Source of the DNA: Nitrosomonas sp. Is35
GTDB taxonomy: Bacteria; Pseudomonadota; Gammaproteobacteria; Burkholderiales; Nitrosomonadaceae
Direction: 5' to 3'
DNA: 64,000 nt
Assembly: GCF_033063295.1 (NCBI RefSeq)
Contig: NZ_JAWJZH010000001.1
Coordinates: 868,001 to 932,000 of the forward strand
The notes beneath the pieces were generated by a model, which did no database searches, was not told the DNA's origin, and was given only the letters and a program-made list of their open reading frames with translations. Numbering within the stretch: the first letter of the stretch is position 1; each line of letters opens with the position of its first letter. Below are positions 39,085 to 48,066 of the stretch, one piece after another. The translations under genes and the position numbers were made by a program.

Positions 39085-39933
39085 TCATTTGAATTCAACC
39101 CATACCGGTTGATGATCCGAAGCTTCCGTCTCAGCATCAATGTCAATAGCGCTGAGACGGCTTACTAATCCGTCAGTAATAAAAACAAAATCAAAGCACT
39201 CCGGTTGATCGACGAAATCTACCGGACGAATCCCGACTGTTGGCGCATGCGGTGTGTTGGGGTGTATTACCGTCCAAGCATCGTGAAAGTTTTGTGTGCC
39301 GTCATTGTAGGGTGCGAGAATTTGCGCACGTTCGGGTGCTGTGGCAGGAAAATTGAAATCGCCGCACAATAATGCTTCCGCAGGTCTGGGAAAAACTTCA
39401 AATGTTCCTCCTCGTTCTTCATTCAAGAATTTCCGCTGCGACATGGCGCATGCTTCACGGTGCACATTCCGGATTGCGTCGATTTGAATTTTTCGCTGCC
39501 GTTGAGAATAGTATTCGAGGTGCGTATTCATAATACGTAACGGTCCAATATCCGCTATCACAACCGCTTCTACCAGTACTCGCTGCATGCTGGGCGCCGC
39601 CAATTCTGCTGACCATGGCAGTAAATGCCGCCACACTTGACCGACCGGTAAACGGGTGAAAATGGCATTGCCAAATTGACTGCGTCCGCTTTGGCTGTTT
39701 GGTACATCCGTAGCTATACCATAGATGGCAGAGTAACCCGGGAGAAGCGCGGATAGCTGGGCAATCTGGTCTTCACTGCGGCTACCCAGTAAGCCGGGAA
39801 AATTGATCGCGACTTCCTGTAAGCAAATGACATCAAAATCACCCAGCTGACTGATTGTGCGTAAGATGCGCACAAGATCGACACAGCCATCCAGTCCTCG
39901 GCCCCACTGAATATTCCAGCTTAACAGTTTCAT
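39085..39933 (-). CDS. Endonuclease/exonuclease/phosphatase family protein
   Basis: The 282-residue protein begins MKLLSWNIQWGRGLDG, with ICLQEVA and LLCGDFNFPA metal-site motifs and the closing SDHQPVWVEF, all features of the EEP fold. EEP enzymes hydrolyse phosphodiesters in DNA, RNA or lipids; the substrate is unknown. No signal peptide is seen, so it is cytosolic. It converges with the kinase gene, 18 bases apart. Confidence 0.9.
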   Translation of the reverse strand: MKLLSWNIQWGRGLDGCVDLVRILRTISQLGDFDVICLQEVAINFPGLLGSRSEDQIAQLSALLPGYSAIYGIATDVPNSQSGRSQFGNAIFTRLPVGQVWRHLLPWSAELAAPSMQRVLVEAVVIADIGPLRIMNTHLEYYSQRQRKIQIDAIRNVHREACAMSQRKFLNEERGGTFEVFPRPAEALLCGDFNFPATAPERAQILAPYNDGTQNFHDAWTVIHPNTPHAPTVGIRPVDFVDQPECFDFVFITDGLVSRLSAIDIDAETEASDHQPVWVEFK

Positions 39934-40506
39934 ATCGATTGAAGATTTTGTAATAGACGAACTTCAAAGTGTTCGTTGGTAAATAGTCGATCAGATATAT
40001 TTTTGTGTGCGTTTTCCCACATTCGCGTTAAATGACTTTTGATAAGATCGTAACTATTTTTACAAATAAATTAAACAAAACAGCTGTATCAAGTATAGCA
40101 ACCCGTGCTAGCTGGGTTGCTGAATTTGTCACTTAGCACTTGCAAAAAATACCACAAAGAAAGCGATGTCATAATTGATTAATATTTTGCGGTGATAGTT
40201 TTGACAGTATCGATGCTTCGCAAAATAACGCATCATAATTACTGCTTCATTTGTGAGATCTCCCTTTGTCTGAATTAAATCTTTTAAAGTTTTTCAAATT
40301 AAATCCGAAATAAAACTTGTTTGATATTTAGGCAATAAAGAAACCAAACTACCGGTAAATGTTAACCAAGTGGCAGATCGATTAAGAATGGTTTTTTAAG
40401 TGGGAATGTCTTTTAGTAACCCTTCTTCAGATACTCATATAGTGAATCAAAGAATGGCAAATTTGAGAATGAATTTAAAAGTAGTACTGTTTAAAGGTAA
40501 CGATAA
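39934..40506. other. 573-base AT-rich gap
   Basis: No gene is seen. It holds one hairpin, AGCAACCC (40097-40104) with GGGTTGCT (40114-40121) and no T tract, and AAAGGT as ribosome site before the regulator at 40507. The base composition is more AT-rich than its neighbours. Confidence 0.5.
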
Positions 40507-41676
40507 ATGACCAACAAAACAGAGCACATACTCGCAAGAATCTCGCACAGAAGAATTGATGACACTAGAGTGCTGATTGTTGTAGATAAATATATCTCTG
40601 GCAAGACATTGAAAAATATACTGAATGATTGGGAATATAATATCATTGGTGTTTGCACTTCAAGTCAAGAAGCTTTGGTTAGAGTTAAAAAAGACAAACC
40701 TGACTTGATCTTAACCGACATGGAATTGAATGATTGTGATGGTATCTACTTGGCGCAGCAATTAAATTTACAAACTGATAGCACGAGTCTTTGTATTTAT
40801 TTTACAGCTTATGCGAGTGACTTGATTGTGCAACGTACCATGACGATCGCTACTGCCATGGGTTGCGATATCAATAAAAACAGTACGAACAGGCATCATG
40901 CGGATTTTGAATCTTGTTTTTGTCAATACTATGGTATTGATAAATCGAATGATCATATCAAGCAGCTTTCGGTTCAGCCTATCCGGGTTTTATTAGTCGA
41001 TGATCAACAAATTGTACTTTGGGGATTGGAAAAGCTGATTAATAGCGAAAAGCCCAGAATGGAAGTTGTAGGAACTGCAACGAATATTTCCGATGCTAAA
41101 CGTCTTATCCTGGAGAAAAAACCGGATATAGTTATTCTAAACATTTATTTGGATGATATAGATTGCGTAAATTATATTCCTGATTTTGCAAGTGATGGAA
41201 ATACGCGAGTGGTAATTTTTACTGAGTCACATGATAAAGAAATCATTGACAGAGCAGTACTCAGTGGTGCGCGGGGAGTAGTGCACAGAAAAGAATCGAT
41301 GCAAACGGTGCTTCGAGCGATTGAGAAGATTTATGATGGTGAATTATGGCTTGATCGTATCACAACAGGCCGTATTCTTCTCCAAAATTCACGCGTACGT
41401 GGAAAAATCTCTGCTGCTGATGCAGATTCAGATAAGATAACAATGCTGACACGCAAGGAATGTATGATCCTTAAGGCATTCTCAGATGGAAGCGGTGGGG
41501 AACAGAATAAGCAAATAGCGGCAAAATTGTGCATGAGCGAGCACACTTTACGTAATCACCTGACTTCTATATTTAGTAAATTAGGTATTAAGAATCGATT
41601 TAGTTTGTTTGCATATGCTAAACAGCATTTCCAACAAGTAGGATCCTCTGTGAACGAGTCAGCTAGAGGTTATTAA
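40507..41676 (+). CDS. Response regulator with two degenerate receivers and LuxR-type HTH
   Basis: The 389-residue protein has two receiver-like domains and a LuxR-type HTH (LTRKECMILKAFSDG, then QIAAKLCMSEHTLRNHLTSI). Receiver 1 (20-140) has the acceptor-position Asp71 (LILTDMELND) but a single acid, Val26-Asp27, in place of the usual acidic pair. Receiver 2 (158-280) has Asp165-Asp166 but Asn212 at the acceptor position (IVILNIYLDD). It may therefore switch by a non-standard mechanism. No kinase is adjacent. A terminator follows. Confidence 0.85.
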   Translation: MTNKTEHILARISHRRIDDTRVLIVVDKYISGKTLKNILNDWEYNIIGVCTSSQEALVRVKKDKPDLILTDMELNDCDGIYLAQQLNLQTDSTSLCIYFTAYASDLIVQRTMTIATAMGCDINKNSTNRHHADFESCFCQYYGIDKSNDHIKQLSVQPIRVLLVDDQQIVLWGLEKLINSEKPRMEVVGTATNISDAKRLILEKKPDIVILNIYLDDIDCVNYIPDFASDGNTRVVIFTESHDKEIIDRAVLSGARGVVHRKESMQTVLRAIEKIYDGELWLDRITTGRILLQNSRVRGKISAADADSDKITMLTRKECMILKAFSDGSGGEQNKQIAAKLCMSEHTLRNHLTSIFSKLGIKNRFSLFAYAKQHFQQVGSSVNESARGY

Positions 41677-41677
41677 C

Positions 41678-41700
41678 ACGAGAATGTATTTTCTCGTTTC
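41678..41700 (+). terminator. Hairpin after the two-receiver regulator
   Basis: ACGAGAA (41678-41684) and TTCTCGT (41691-41697) form a 7-base stem with TGTATT loop, followed by TTTC. It begins just after the stop codon. Confidence 0.7.
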
Positions 41701-41852
41701 ATCAAACTGACAAAATGTATTAGCAAGTCCAGAACTTGAATTGACTGGGAAATTCACCATAGCAGCAGAGGTAGTCAGAGAATTTCTAAATTGTTTCAGA
41801 CAGTTCTTTTATTTTCCTGGTTTATTCATTTTTCTTATGTAGTTCAGCGATT

Positions 41853-41860
41853 AAATCCTA
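41853..41860. repeat. Left target-site duplication of the IS256 element
   Basis: AAATCCTA directly abuts the left inverted repeat and is repeated exactly at 43190-43197. Confidence 0.95.
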
Positions 41861-43189
41861 GGGGGTGTAAATAATTTTGTGTAAATGGTCATATGGCAGG
41901 AAACTGCTTATATATATTTGGAGTAAAAATGACCACACCCAAACCCCTGCCGGCCGGCTTAATTGATAGCCTGCTGGCCGATTACAAAAAGCCAGAAGAT
42001 TTAATCGGTGAGCATGGTCTTCTCAAGCAACTCACCAAAGCGTTGGTTGAACGTGCCTTGCAAGCAGAAATGGCCGATCATCTTGGTCACGATAAGCACG
42101 AAACGGTAGTCAATGCCACTGGCAATACCAGAAATGGTAAAAGCCGTAAGACCCTGAAAGGTGAATTCGGTGAGTTACCCATCGAGATCCCCCGTGACCG
42201 TGAGGGCAGCTTCGAGCCTCTGATCATTTCCAAGCATCAGACCCGCTGGGCGGGCTTTGATGACAAGATCCTCTCGCTGTATGCCCGTGGCATGACAGTG
42301 CGTGAAATCCAACAGCACCTCACTGAAATGTATGGCACAGAAGTATCGCCTACGCTCATTTCTACGGTCACTGATGGCGTAATGGATGAAGTGAAGCAGT
42401 GGCAATCCCGGCCTCTCGATGCGGTGTATCCTGTGATCTATCTCGATTGTATCCATGCCAAAGTTCGTGACGCTGGTAGCGTTCGTACCAAAGCGATTTA
42501 CCTGGCGATCGGCATTAACATGGAGGGCCATAAAGAAATACTGGGCTTATGGATTGCTCAGACCGAGGGTGCCAAGTTCTGGCTCAGCGTTGTCACTGAA
42601 CTCAAAAATCGTGGCGTGCAAGATATCTTTATCGCCTGTGTCGATGGCTTAAAGGGCTTTCCCGAAGCGATTGAAACCATCTATCCACATGCCATTGTAC
42701 AACTCTGTATCGTGCACATGGTTCGTAATAGTCTCAACTACGTCGGCTGGAATAAACGCAAGGAAGTAGCTGCTGATTTACGTTTGGTCTACAGCGCCGC
42801 CACGATTGATGAGGCTGAACACGCGTTAGCCGACTTTGAAGATAAATGGAACTATGCTTATCCACCGATCGCCCGATCTTGGCGCAATAACTGGCAACGC
42901 ATCATTCCATTCTTCGACTACCCGCCTGAGATACGGCGCATTATTTACACCACCAATGCGATTGAGTCAGTCAATATGAGCCTACGCAAAGTCAGCAAAA
43001 ACCGTGGATCGTTTCCCAACGATGAAGCTGTGATCAAATTGTTCTATTTGGCTCTCAGCAATATCGCCAAAAAATGGTCTATGCCACTAAGAGATTGGAA
43101 ACCGGCACTAAACAGGTTTACTATTCAATTTAACGAAAGAATGCCTCGGCATTATTAACCACCGTTTACACAAAATCTAGGACACTCCC
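41861..43189 (+). mobile_element. IS256-family insertion sequence, complete
   Basis: The 1329-base element has 29-base terminal inverted repeats (41861-41889 and 43161-43189) matching at 22 of 29 positions, including a shared ATTTTGTGTAAA block. It carries one transposase gene and is flanked by perfect 8-base duplications AAATCCTA. All parts are intact, so insertion is recent. Confidence 0.96.
41929..43158 (+). CDS. IS256-family transposase
   Basis: ATG 41929 follows TTGGAG and gives 409 residues, the usual length. Mutator/IS256 features are clear: TGNTRNGKSRKTLKGEFGEL, then IPRDREGSFEP, YLDCIHAKVRD with the first catalytic Asp, IFIACVDGLKGFPEAI with the second, and YTTNAIESVN with the Glu of the DDE triad. 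The frame is uninterrupted, so it is probably active. Confidence 0.97.
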   Translation: MTTPKPLPAGLIDSLLADYKKPEDLIGEHGLLKQLTKALVERALQAEMADHLGHDKHETVVNATGNTRNGKSRKTLKGEFGELPIEIPRDREGSFEPLIISKHQTRWAGFDDKILSLYARGMTVREIQQHLTEMYGTEVSPTLISTVTDGVMDEVKQWQSRPLDAVYPVIYLDCIHAKVRDAGSVRTKAIYLAIGINMEGHKEILGLWIAQTEGAKFWLSVVTELKNRGVQDIFIACVDGLKGFPEAIETIYPHAIVQLCIVHMVRNSLNYVGWNKRKEVAADLRLVYSAATIDEAEHALADFEDKWNYAYPPIARSWRNNWQRIIPFFDYPPEIRRIIYTTNAIESVNMSLRKVSKNRGSFPNDEAVIKLFYLALSNIAKKWSMPLRDWKPALNRFTIQFNERMPRHY

Positions 43190-43197
43190 AAATCCTA
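43190..43197. repeat. Right target-site duplication of the IS256 element
   Basis: AAATCCTA abuts the right inverted repeat and matches 41853-41860 exactly. Confidence 0.95.
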
Positions 43198-43262
43198 ACG
43201 GTGTGCCCGGACTAATTAATTGCTTCCAAATAGCTTATAAGCGCAAGGTCTGAAGGCAGGCT

Positions 43263-44903
43263 TTATCCCTCACGAGCTACGCTTTGCCGCTCCAAATGTT
43301 CCTCTACATCTTTCTGGCTGAACCCAATCGCACTGGCAACGCGATCGGCATGACTGACTTTGGAGATGCCAGCGATCAGGCGGTGTGTCGGCCCTTGTGG
43401 CATGAATTCGACTTGCAGATACCGGCCGATACCGTCTTTTTGCAGCAGCTCACAGAGTTCGTGATTGTGCGTGACCAGCAAAGTACTCGCGCCGAGTTTA
43501 TGGAATCCTTTCAAGATATATTCCGAAATCGTCATTTTTTCTTCAAACGTGGTGCCTTCGGATAATTCATCCAGCACTACCAGGCTGCGTGGCGTGGCAT
43601 TGAAGAATATTTCCCGCGTACGCTGGAGTTCATGGCCGAAGCGTCCCATTGCGGCGCTGAGTTGACCCGGATCGGGCACTTGATAATAGAGATGCTCCGC
43701 CGGAACCAGTTGTCCTTGCGTGGCGGGAATATAGCAGCCGATTTGCCCGAGTAACTGGATTTGCACGATGGTTTTGCAATACGCTGTTTTGCCGCCGCTG
43801 TTCGGACCGGTGATGATCAATACCCGGCCTGCCAGATCGAGATGAACATCGTTCGGCACATAATCCGGTATTGCTTTGATCAGCAATGGATTCCTGGCCT
43901 GGCTGACGGTTAAACGGTGCTGTTTCTCATCGATAATTTCCGGTAAGATTTTGTCGCCGGTACATGATTGTCCATAACGGTAGAAAGACAGCAACTCATC
44001 GAGTAATCCCAATGCTTCGACCGCTTTAGCCAGATCCGGGCTTTCGCGGAATTGCTTGCGCAGCGGGTAAATGATCGAATCGCGATCGGAAACACCCATG
44101 GCCAGCAGGATAATCGGCAGTACCGGCGCGGTCAGCGCCAGAATGCCGTAACTGATATACGACGTGCCAAATTGCGGCATCAGGTTTTCAAAGAAGAATA
44201 AGATGCCATAACCGCCGATCAGGAAAGTCAGCATCGGTATAATTTTAAACAGCGAAGGCTGGAAGCGCGAATACAGATCAAAACCGGATTTCTCTTTTTT
44301 AGTTTTGAATTTTCCGCCCATCGAATAAACCGGGCCTTTCATCAGCGCGTAAGTTCTCGATTGGCCAAAATCATGAATGGCATCGAGCAGCGTGCGTAAA
44401 TATGCCGACTGCGGGCGTGGTAGCGCAGCAGCTTTCTCAACCAGATCCACCGCAAATTGAGTACCATCCTGAAACTGCTGGTAGCCGTAGCCGCCGAACT
44501 CCAGCTTATCGCTGCGGCTGCTCGGCTCATCGGTTGCAAAACCGCCGGAAAATTCGCCGTACAGCAGATGCTTCAATGACCGTTCGCCGGAAACGACTTT
44601 CCCGGTGAATGTAGCCAAAGCGCTATAAAGCTCCGGGTTTGTCTCGATTTCACGCAGCGCGATCTGTTTTTGCTGTATGACCTGCGCATCCTGATCCGGA
44701 CGGGCTAGCGACCGGTACAACGCCATGCGGCCGGTTTCGGTTTTTGTGTGGTCAATGGCATGAAACAGCGCTTCGGTTTCTATCGCCGCAAATGTTTTCG
44801 GATCAAGCGCTTCGTAATCCGCCTCAGCGGGGCGGATATCTTCCATGCTTCGGGGTTGATCGGAGTCGGATAAGATGAATTTTTTGCGCCAGATATCAAT
44901 CAT
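43263..44903 (-). CDS. Membrane-anchored MutS-like ATPase
   Basis: Start at 44903 gives 546 residues; a longer reading from 45035 adds a stretch without homology to the family and is rejected. Residues 221-238 and 249-270 are hydrophobic helices. The C-terminus is a MutS-type ATPase: Walker A GPNSGGKT at 366-373, then LVVLDELSEGTTFEEKM and LLVTHNHELCELL. It lacks MutS mismatch-recognition domains, so repair is unlikely. Function is unknown. It lies head to head with the exporter adaptor gene. Confidence 0.85.
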   Translation of the reverse strand: MIDIWRKKFILSDSDQPRSMEDIRPAEADYEALDPKTFAAIETEALFHAIDHTKTETGRMALYRSLARPDQDAQVIQQKQIALREIETNPELYSALATFTGKVVSGERSLKHLLYGEFSGGFATDEPSSRSDKLEFGGYGYQQFQDGTQFAVDLVEKAAALPRPQSAYLRTLLDAIHDFGQSRTYALMKGPVYSMGGKFKTKKEKSGFDLYSRFQPSLFKIIPMLTFLIGGYGILFFFENLMPQFGTSYISYGILALTAPVLPIILLAMGVSDRDSIIYPLRKQFRESPDLAKAVEALGLLDELLSFYRYGQSCTGDKILPEIIDEKQHRLTVSQARNPLLIKAIPDYVPNDVHLDLAGRVLIITGPNSGGKTAYCKTIVQIQLLGQIGCYIPATQGQLVPAEHLYYQVPDPGQLSAAMGRFGHELQRTREIFFNATPRSLVVLDELSEGTTFEEKMTISEYILKGFHKLGASTLLVTHNHELCELLQKDGIGRYLQVEFMPQGPTHRLIAGISKVSHADRVASAIGFSQKDVEEHLERQSVAREG

Positions 44904-45041
44904 ACGAAAATGTCTATACAAGGTTTTGGATGAATTGCCAGCCAACGGTTTTAAGCGTTGACGAACGTGTAAAATACGCATATTTGCAACGAAACACAAC
45001 ACACGATCACCGGATATCGCACCGACCCTATTCACTCAATC

Positions 45042-46190
45042 ATGCCGCCGCTCAAGAAACCGTTCAAATTAATCAGCTTTGCCCTTATTGCTGGTGCAAT
45101 CGCACTGGCCGGCTGGTATTACACCCGTCCCAAACCGCTGGAAGTGGAATGGGCCACGATTGCAACCGGTAGTGTCGAAGCCACTATCGTCAACACGCGC
45201 GCTGGCACGATCAAATCCTGCCAGCGTTCCGATCTGGCGCCGATTACCGGCGGGCAGATCGCCAAAATCTGGGTGAAGGAAGGCGAGCATGTGCAAAAGG
45301 GGCAGGTGTTGCTGGAACTCTGGAGTCAGGATTTGCAGGCGCAACGCGAACTGGCACAGCGGCAGCTAGCGATGGCGCAGGAACGCCGCCGCGAAACCTG
45401 CATCCTGGCGGAAAACGCCCGGCGCGAATCGATCCGCACGCAACAATTGGTTGAACAAGGTTTTGTCAGCTCACAACGTGCCGACGATGCCAACGCCAAT
45501 GCGCGCTCGCGTCAGGCCAGTTGTGAAGCAACCATCGCCGACATCAAACGCGCCGAAGCGCAGATCCGCGTATCGCAAGCCGGAATTGATCGCACCGTGA
45601 TCATCGCGCCTTTCTCCGGGGTGATTGGCAAAATTTCCGGTGAACTGGGCGAATTCACCACACCGTCGCCGCCCGGTATTCCCACCCCGCCAACGATCGA
45701 TCTGATCGACGATAGCTGTCTGTATGTTACCGCGCCGATGGACGAAGTCGATGCGCCCAAAATCAAAATCGGCCAAGAAGCGCGCATTACGCTGGACGCG
45801 ATGCCGGGAAAAATTTTCCCCGGAAAAATCCGGCGCATTGCGCCGTACGTGACTGAAATCGAGAAACAGGCGCGTACCGTCGATATCGAAGTGGATTTTC
45901 TGCAAGTTCCGGCGGATACCCTGCTGGTGGGTTACAGCGCCGATGTGGAAGTCGTGCTGGAACGCAGGGACGACGTACTGCGTATCCCGACGCAAGCGAT
46001 CCGGCAAAATAATAAAGTCTGGGTAGTGGATGCCAAAGATCGTCTGGCGGAACAACCGCTGGAAACTGGCCTCAGCAACTGGAGCTTCACCGAAATCCGC
46101 GCCGGCCTGAAAGCGGGTGACCGCGTGCTGACCTCGTTTGATCAAGACAAGATCAAAGCCGGTGTTGCGGTGCAACCCAAAAATCCATGA
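45042..46190 (+). CDS. HlyD/MacA-type periplasmic adaptor
   Basis: The 382-residue protein has an N-terminal membrane anchor (LISFALIAGAIALAGWYY), a lipoyl half-motif (GGQIAKIWVKEGEHVQKGQ), a long coiled-coil hairpin and the returning half (IAPFSGVIGKISGE). It bridges inner-membrane ABC components to an outer-membrane channel. Its stop overlaps the ATPase start (ATGA). Confidence 0.93.
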   Translation: MPPLKKPFKLISFALIAGAIALAGWYYTRPKPLEVEWATIATGSVEATIVNTRAGTIKSCQRSDLAPITGGQIAKIWVKEGEHVQKGQVLLELWSQDLQAQRELAQRQLAMAQERRRETCILAENARRESIRTQQLVEQGFVSSQRADDANANARSRQASCEATIADIKRAEAQIRVSQAGIDRTVIIAPFSGVIGKISGELGEFTTPSPPGIPTPPTIDLIDDSCLYVTAPMDEVDAPKIKIGQEARITLDAMPGKIFPGKIRRIAPYVTEIEKQARTVDIEVDFLQVPADTLLVGYSADVEVVLERRDDVLRIPTQAIRQNNKVWVVDAKDRLAEQPLETGLSNWSFTEIRAGLKAGDRVLTSFDQDKIKAGVAVQPKNP

Positions 46191-46870
46191 TCCGCCTGAG
46201 CGCGATTACACGCACATTCCACATGGGCGACCAGACGGTCTATGCATTGAATGGCATCAACCTGAACATCGCTTCAGGTGAATATGTGTCGATCATGGGA
46301 CCTTCCGGTTCGGGAAAATCGACACTGCTGAATATCATCGGTTTGCTGGACCGGCCTGACAGCGGCCGCTATGAACTCGATGACCGGCTGATCACCGATT
46401 TGTCGGAAACGGAGCAAGCGCAAATCCGCCGGGAAAAAATCGGTTTCGTATTTCAGTCGTTCCACCTGATTCCGCGCTTGACGGCTGCGGAAAATATCGA
46501 ATTGCCGCTCATCTTGGGCGGCATGCCGCAAGAGCAGCGGCAAATCCGCGTCAATGACGCGTTGCAGGCTTTTGAGCTGAAGCAGCGCGCCAGCCACCGT
46601 CCCGCCGAACTTTCCGGCGGGCAGCGCCAGCGTGTGGCGATTGCGCGCGCGACCATCATGCATCCCAGCGTTATTCTGGCGGACGAGCCTACCGGCAATC
46701 TGGATCATCAGATCGGCGCCGAAGTAATGGCGCTGCTGGAAAATCTGCATCACACAGGGACTACGCTGATTGTTGTGACGCACGATCGCGAACTAGGTGC
46801 GCGCGCGCATCGTCAGATCGGCATGCGCGATGGAAAAATATTAACAGACCAAGCCGATGACGCTGGCTGA
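46187..46870 (+). CDS. MacB/LolD-type ABC transporter ATPase
   Basis: The 227-residue ATPase has Walker A GPSGSGKS, signature LSGGQRQR, Walker [13 protein letters not shown] and switch His in VTHDREL. It overlaps the adaptor by four bases and the first permease by 14, so the genes are translationally coupled. Confidence 0.95.
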   Translation: MIRLSAITRTFHMGDQTVYALNGINLNIASGEYVSIMGPSGSGKSTLLNIIGLLDRPDSGRYELDDRLITDLSETEQAQIRREKIGFVFQSFHLIPRLTAAENIELPLILGGMPQEQRQIRVNDALQAFELKQRASHRPAELSGGQRQRVAIARATIMHPSVILADEPTGNLDHQIGAEVMALLENLHHTGTTLIVVTHDRELGARAHRQIGMRDGKILTDQADDAG

Positions 46871-48059
46871 TACCCTGCAAACGTCGTTTAAAACGGTTGT
46901 GAGCTACCGCGTCCGTTCGCTGTTGATCGTTCTGGCGATGGCGTTGGGTGTGGCTGCGGTCGTGGTGTTGACGGCGCTAGGCGACGGTGCGCGGCAATAT
47001 GTCGTCAACCAGTTTTCTTCCATCGGCACCAATTTACTAGTCGTGCTACCGGGCCGTGCGGAAACGTCAGGTTCGTTTCTCGGCGCCGTGCTCGGCCAAA
47101 CACCGCGCGATCTGACGTTGAAAGACGCGCAACTGCTGGGCCGGTTGCCGCAAGTGCGGCGCTATGCGCCGCTCAATGTTGGTGCTGCGGAATTATCCGC
47201 CGCCAATCGCCTGCGTGAAGTCACGGTGCTGGGCAGCAATGCCGACTTGATACCGATCCGGCACATGAAACTGGCGCAGGGAGGATTTCTGGCGCATGGC
47301 ACCGAACGCAACGCACAAATCGTGCTGGGCGCAAAAATCGCCAATGAATTCTTTCCCCGCAGCCAGGCCATCGGTCAACGCGTGCGCTTGGGCGATAGCC
47401 GGTTCATGGTGTCCGGTGTGCTGGCGGCGCAAGGTGAATCGATGGGGTTTAATACCGATGAAATCGTCATCATTCCGATTGATTATGCGCAAGCCATGTT
47501 CAATACCACATCGCTATTTCGTATCCTGATCGAGGCCAAAAACCACAGCGACATTGAGCCGGCCAAGCAGGCCATTTTGGCAACCTTGAAGCAAAGTCAC
47601 GACGGCGAAGAAGATATTACCGTCATTACGCAGGATGCTATCCTCGCGACCTTTGACCGCATTCTTCATACCATGACGCTGGCAGTTGCCGGAATTGCCG
47701 CGATCAGTTTGATTGTTGCCGGTATCCTGGTCATGAACGTGATGCTGGTGGCGGTCAATCAGCGTACGGCGGAGATCGGCTTGCTGAAAGCCATCGGCGC
47801 AACATCCCGCGATATCCGCCGGTTATTTTTCGCCGAAGCGGTGTGGTTGTCGTTTGCCGGTGCCATTTTCGGATTTCTGCTGGGGCAATTCGGCAGCTTG
47901 ATGTTACGCCTGGCTTATCCGCAGCTTCCTGCCTGGGCGCCAGCCTGGGCTTCGATAGCCGGAATCCTGGTGGCGCTGATTACCGGTATCGTGGCCTGTC
48001 TTTGGCCCGCTAGCCAAGCGGCCCGGCTCGACGCCGTGAAGGCTTTGAGTAAACGCTAA
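46857..48059 (+). CDS. MacB-type ABC transporter permease 1
   Basis: The 400-residue protein has an N-terminal helix, a periplasmic MacB_PCD domain (SSIGTNLLVVLPGRAETSG) and a C-terminal FtsX domain (EIGLLKAIGATSRDIRRLFF). In MacB the ATPase is fused; here it is separate. The paralogue follows after seven bases. Confidence 0.93.
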   Translation: MTLADTLQTSFKTVVSYRVRSLLIVLAMALGVAAVVVLTALGDGARQYVVNQFSSIGTNLLVVLPGRAETSGSFLGAVLGQTPRDLTLKDAQLLGRLPQVRRYAPLNVGAAELSAANRLREVTVLGSNADLIPIRHMKLAQGGFLAHGTERNAQIVLGAKIANEFFPRSQAIGQRVRLGDSRFMVSGVLAAQGESMGFNTDEIVIIPIDYAQAMFNTTSLFRILIEAKNHSDIEPAKQAILATLKQSHDGEEDITVITQDAILATFDRILHTMTLAVAGIAAISLIVAGILVMNVMLVAVNQRTAEIGLLKAIGATSRDIRRLFFAEAVWLSFAGAIFGFLLGQFGSLMLRLAYPQLPAWAPAWASIAGILVALITGIVACLWPASQAARLDAVKALSKR

Positions 48060-48066
48060 ACAAGCG

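Noticed and set aside
44904..45035. N-terminal extension of the MutS-like protein.
   Set aside because: The added 44 residues are basic and unlike the family, no ribosome site is seen, and the frame runs into the adaptor's promoter region.
45471..46175. Minus-strand frame of 234 codons opposite the adaptor gene.
   Set aside because: The plus-strand frame encodes a clear HlyD-type adaptor; the shadow reflects high GC at third positions.
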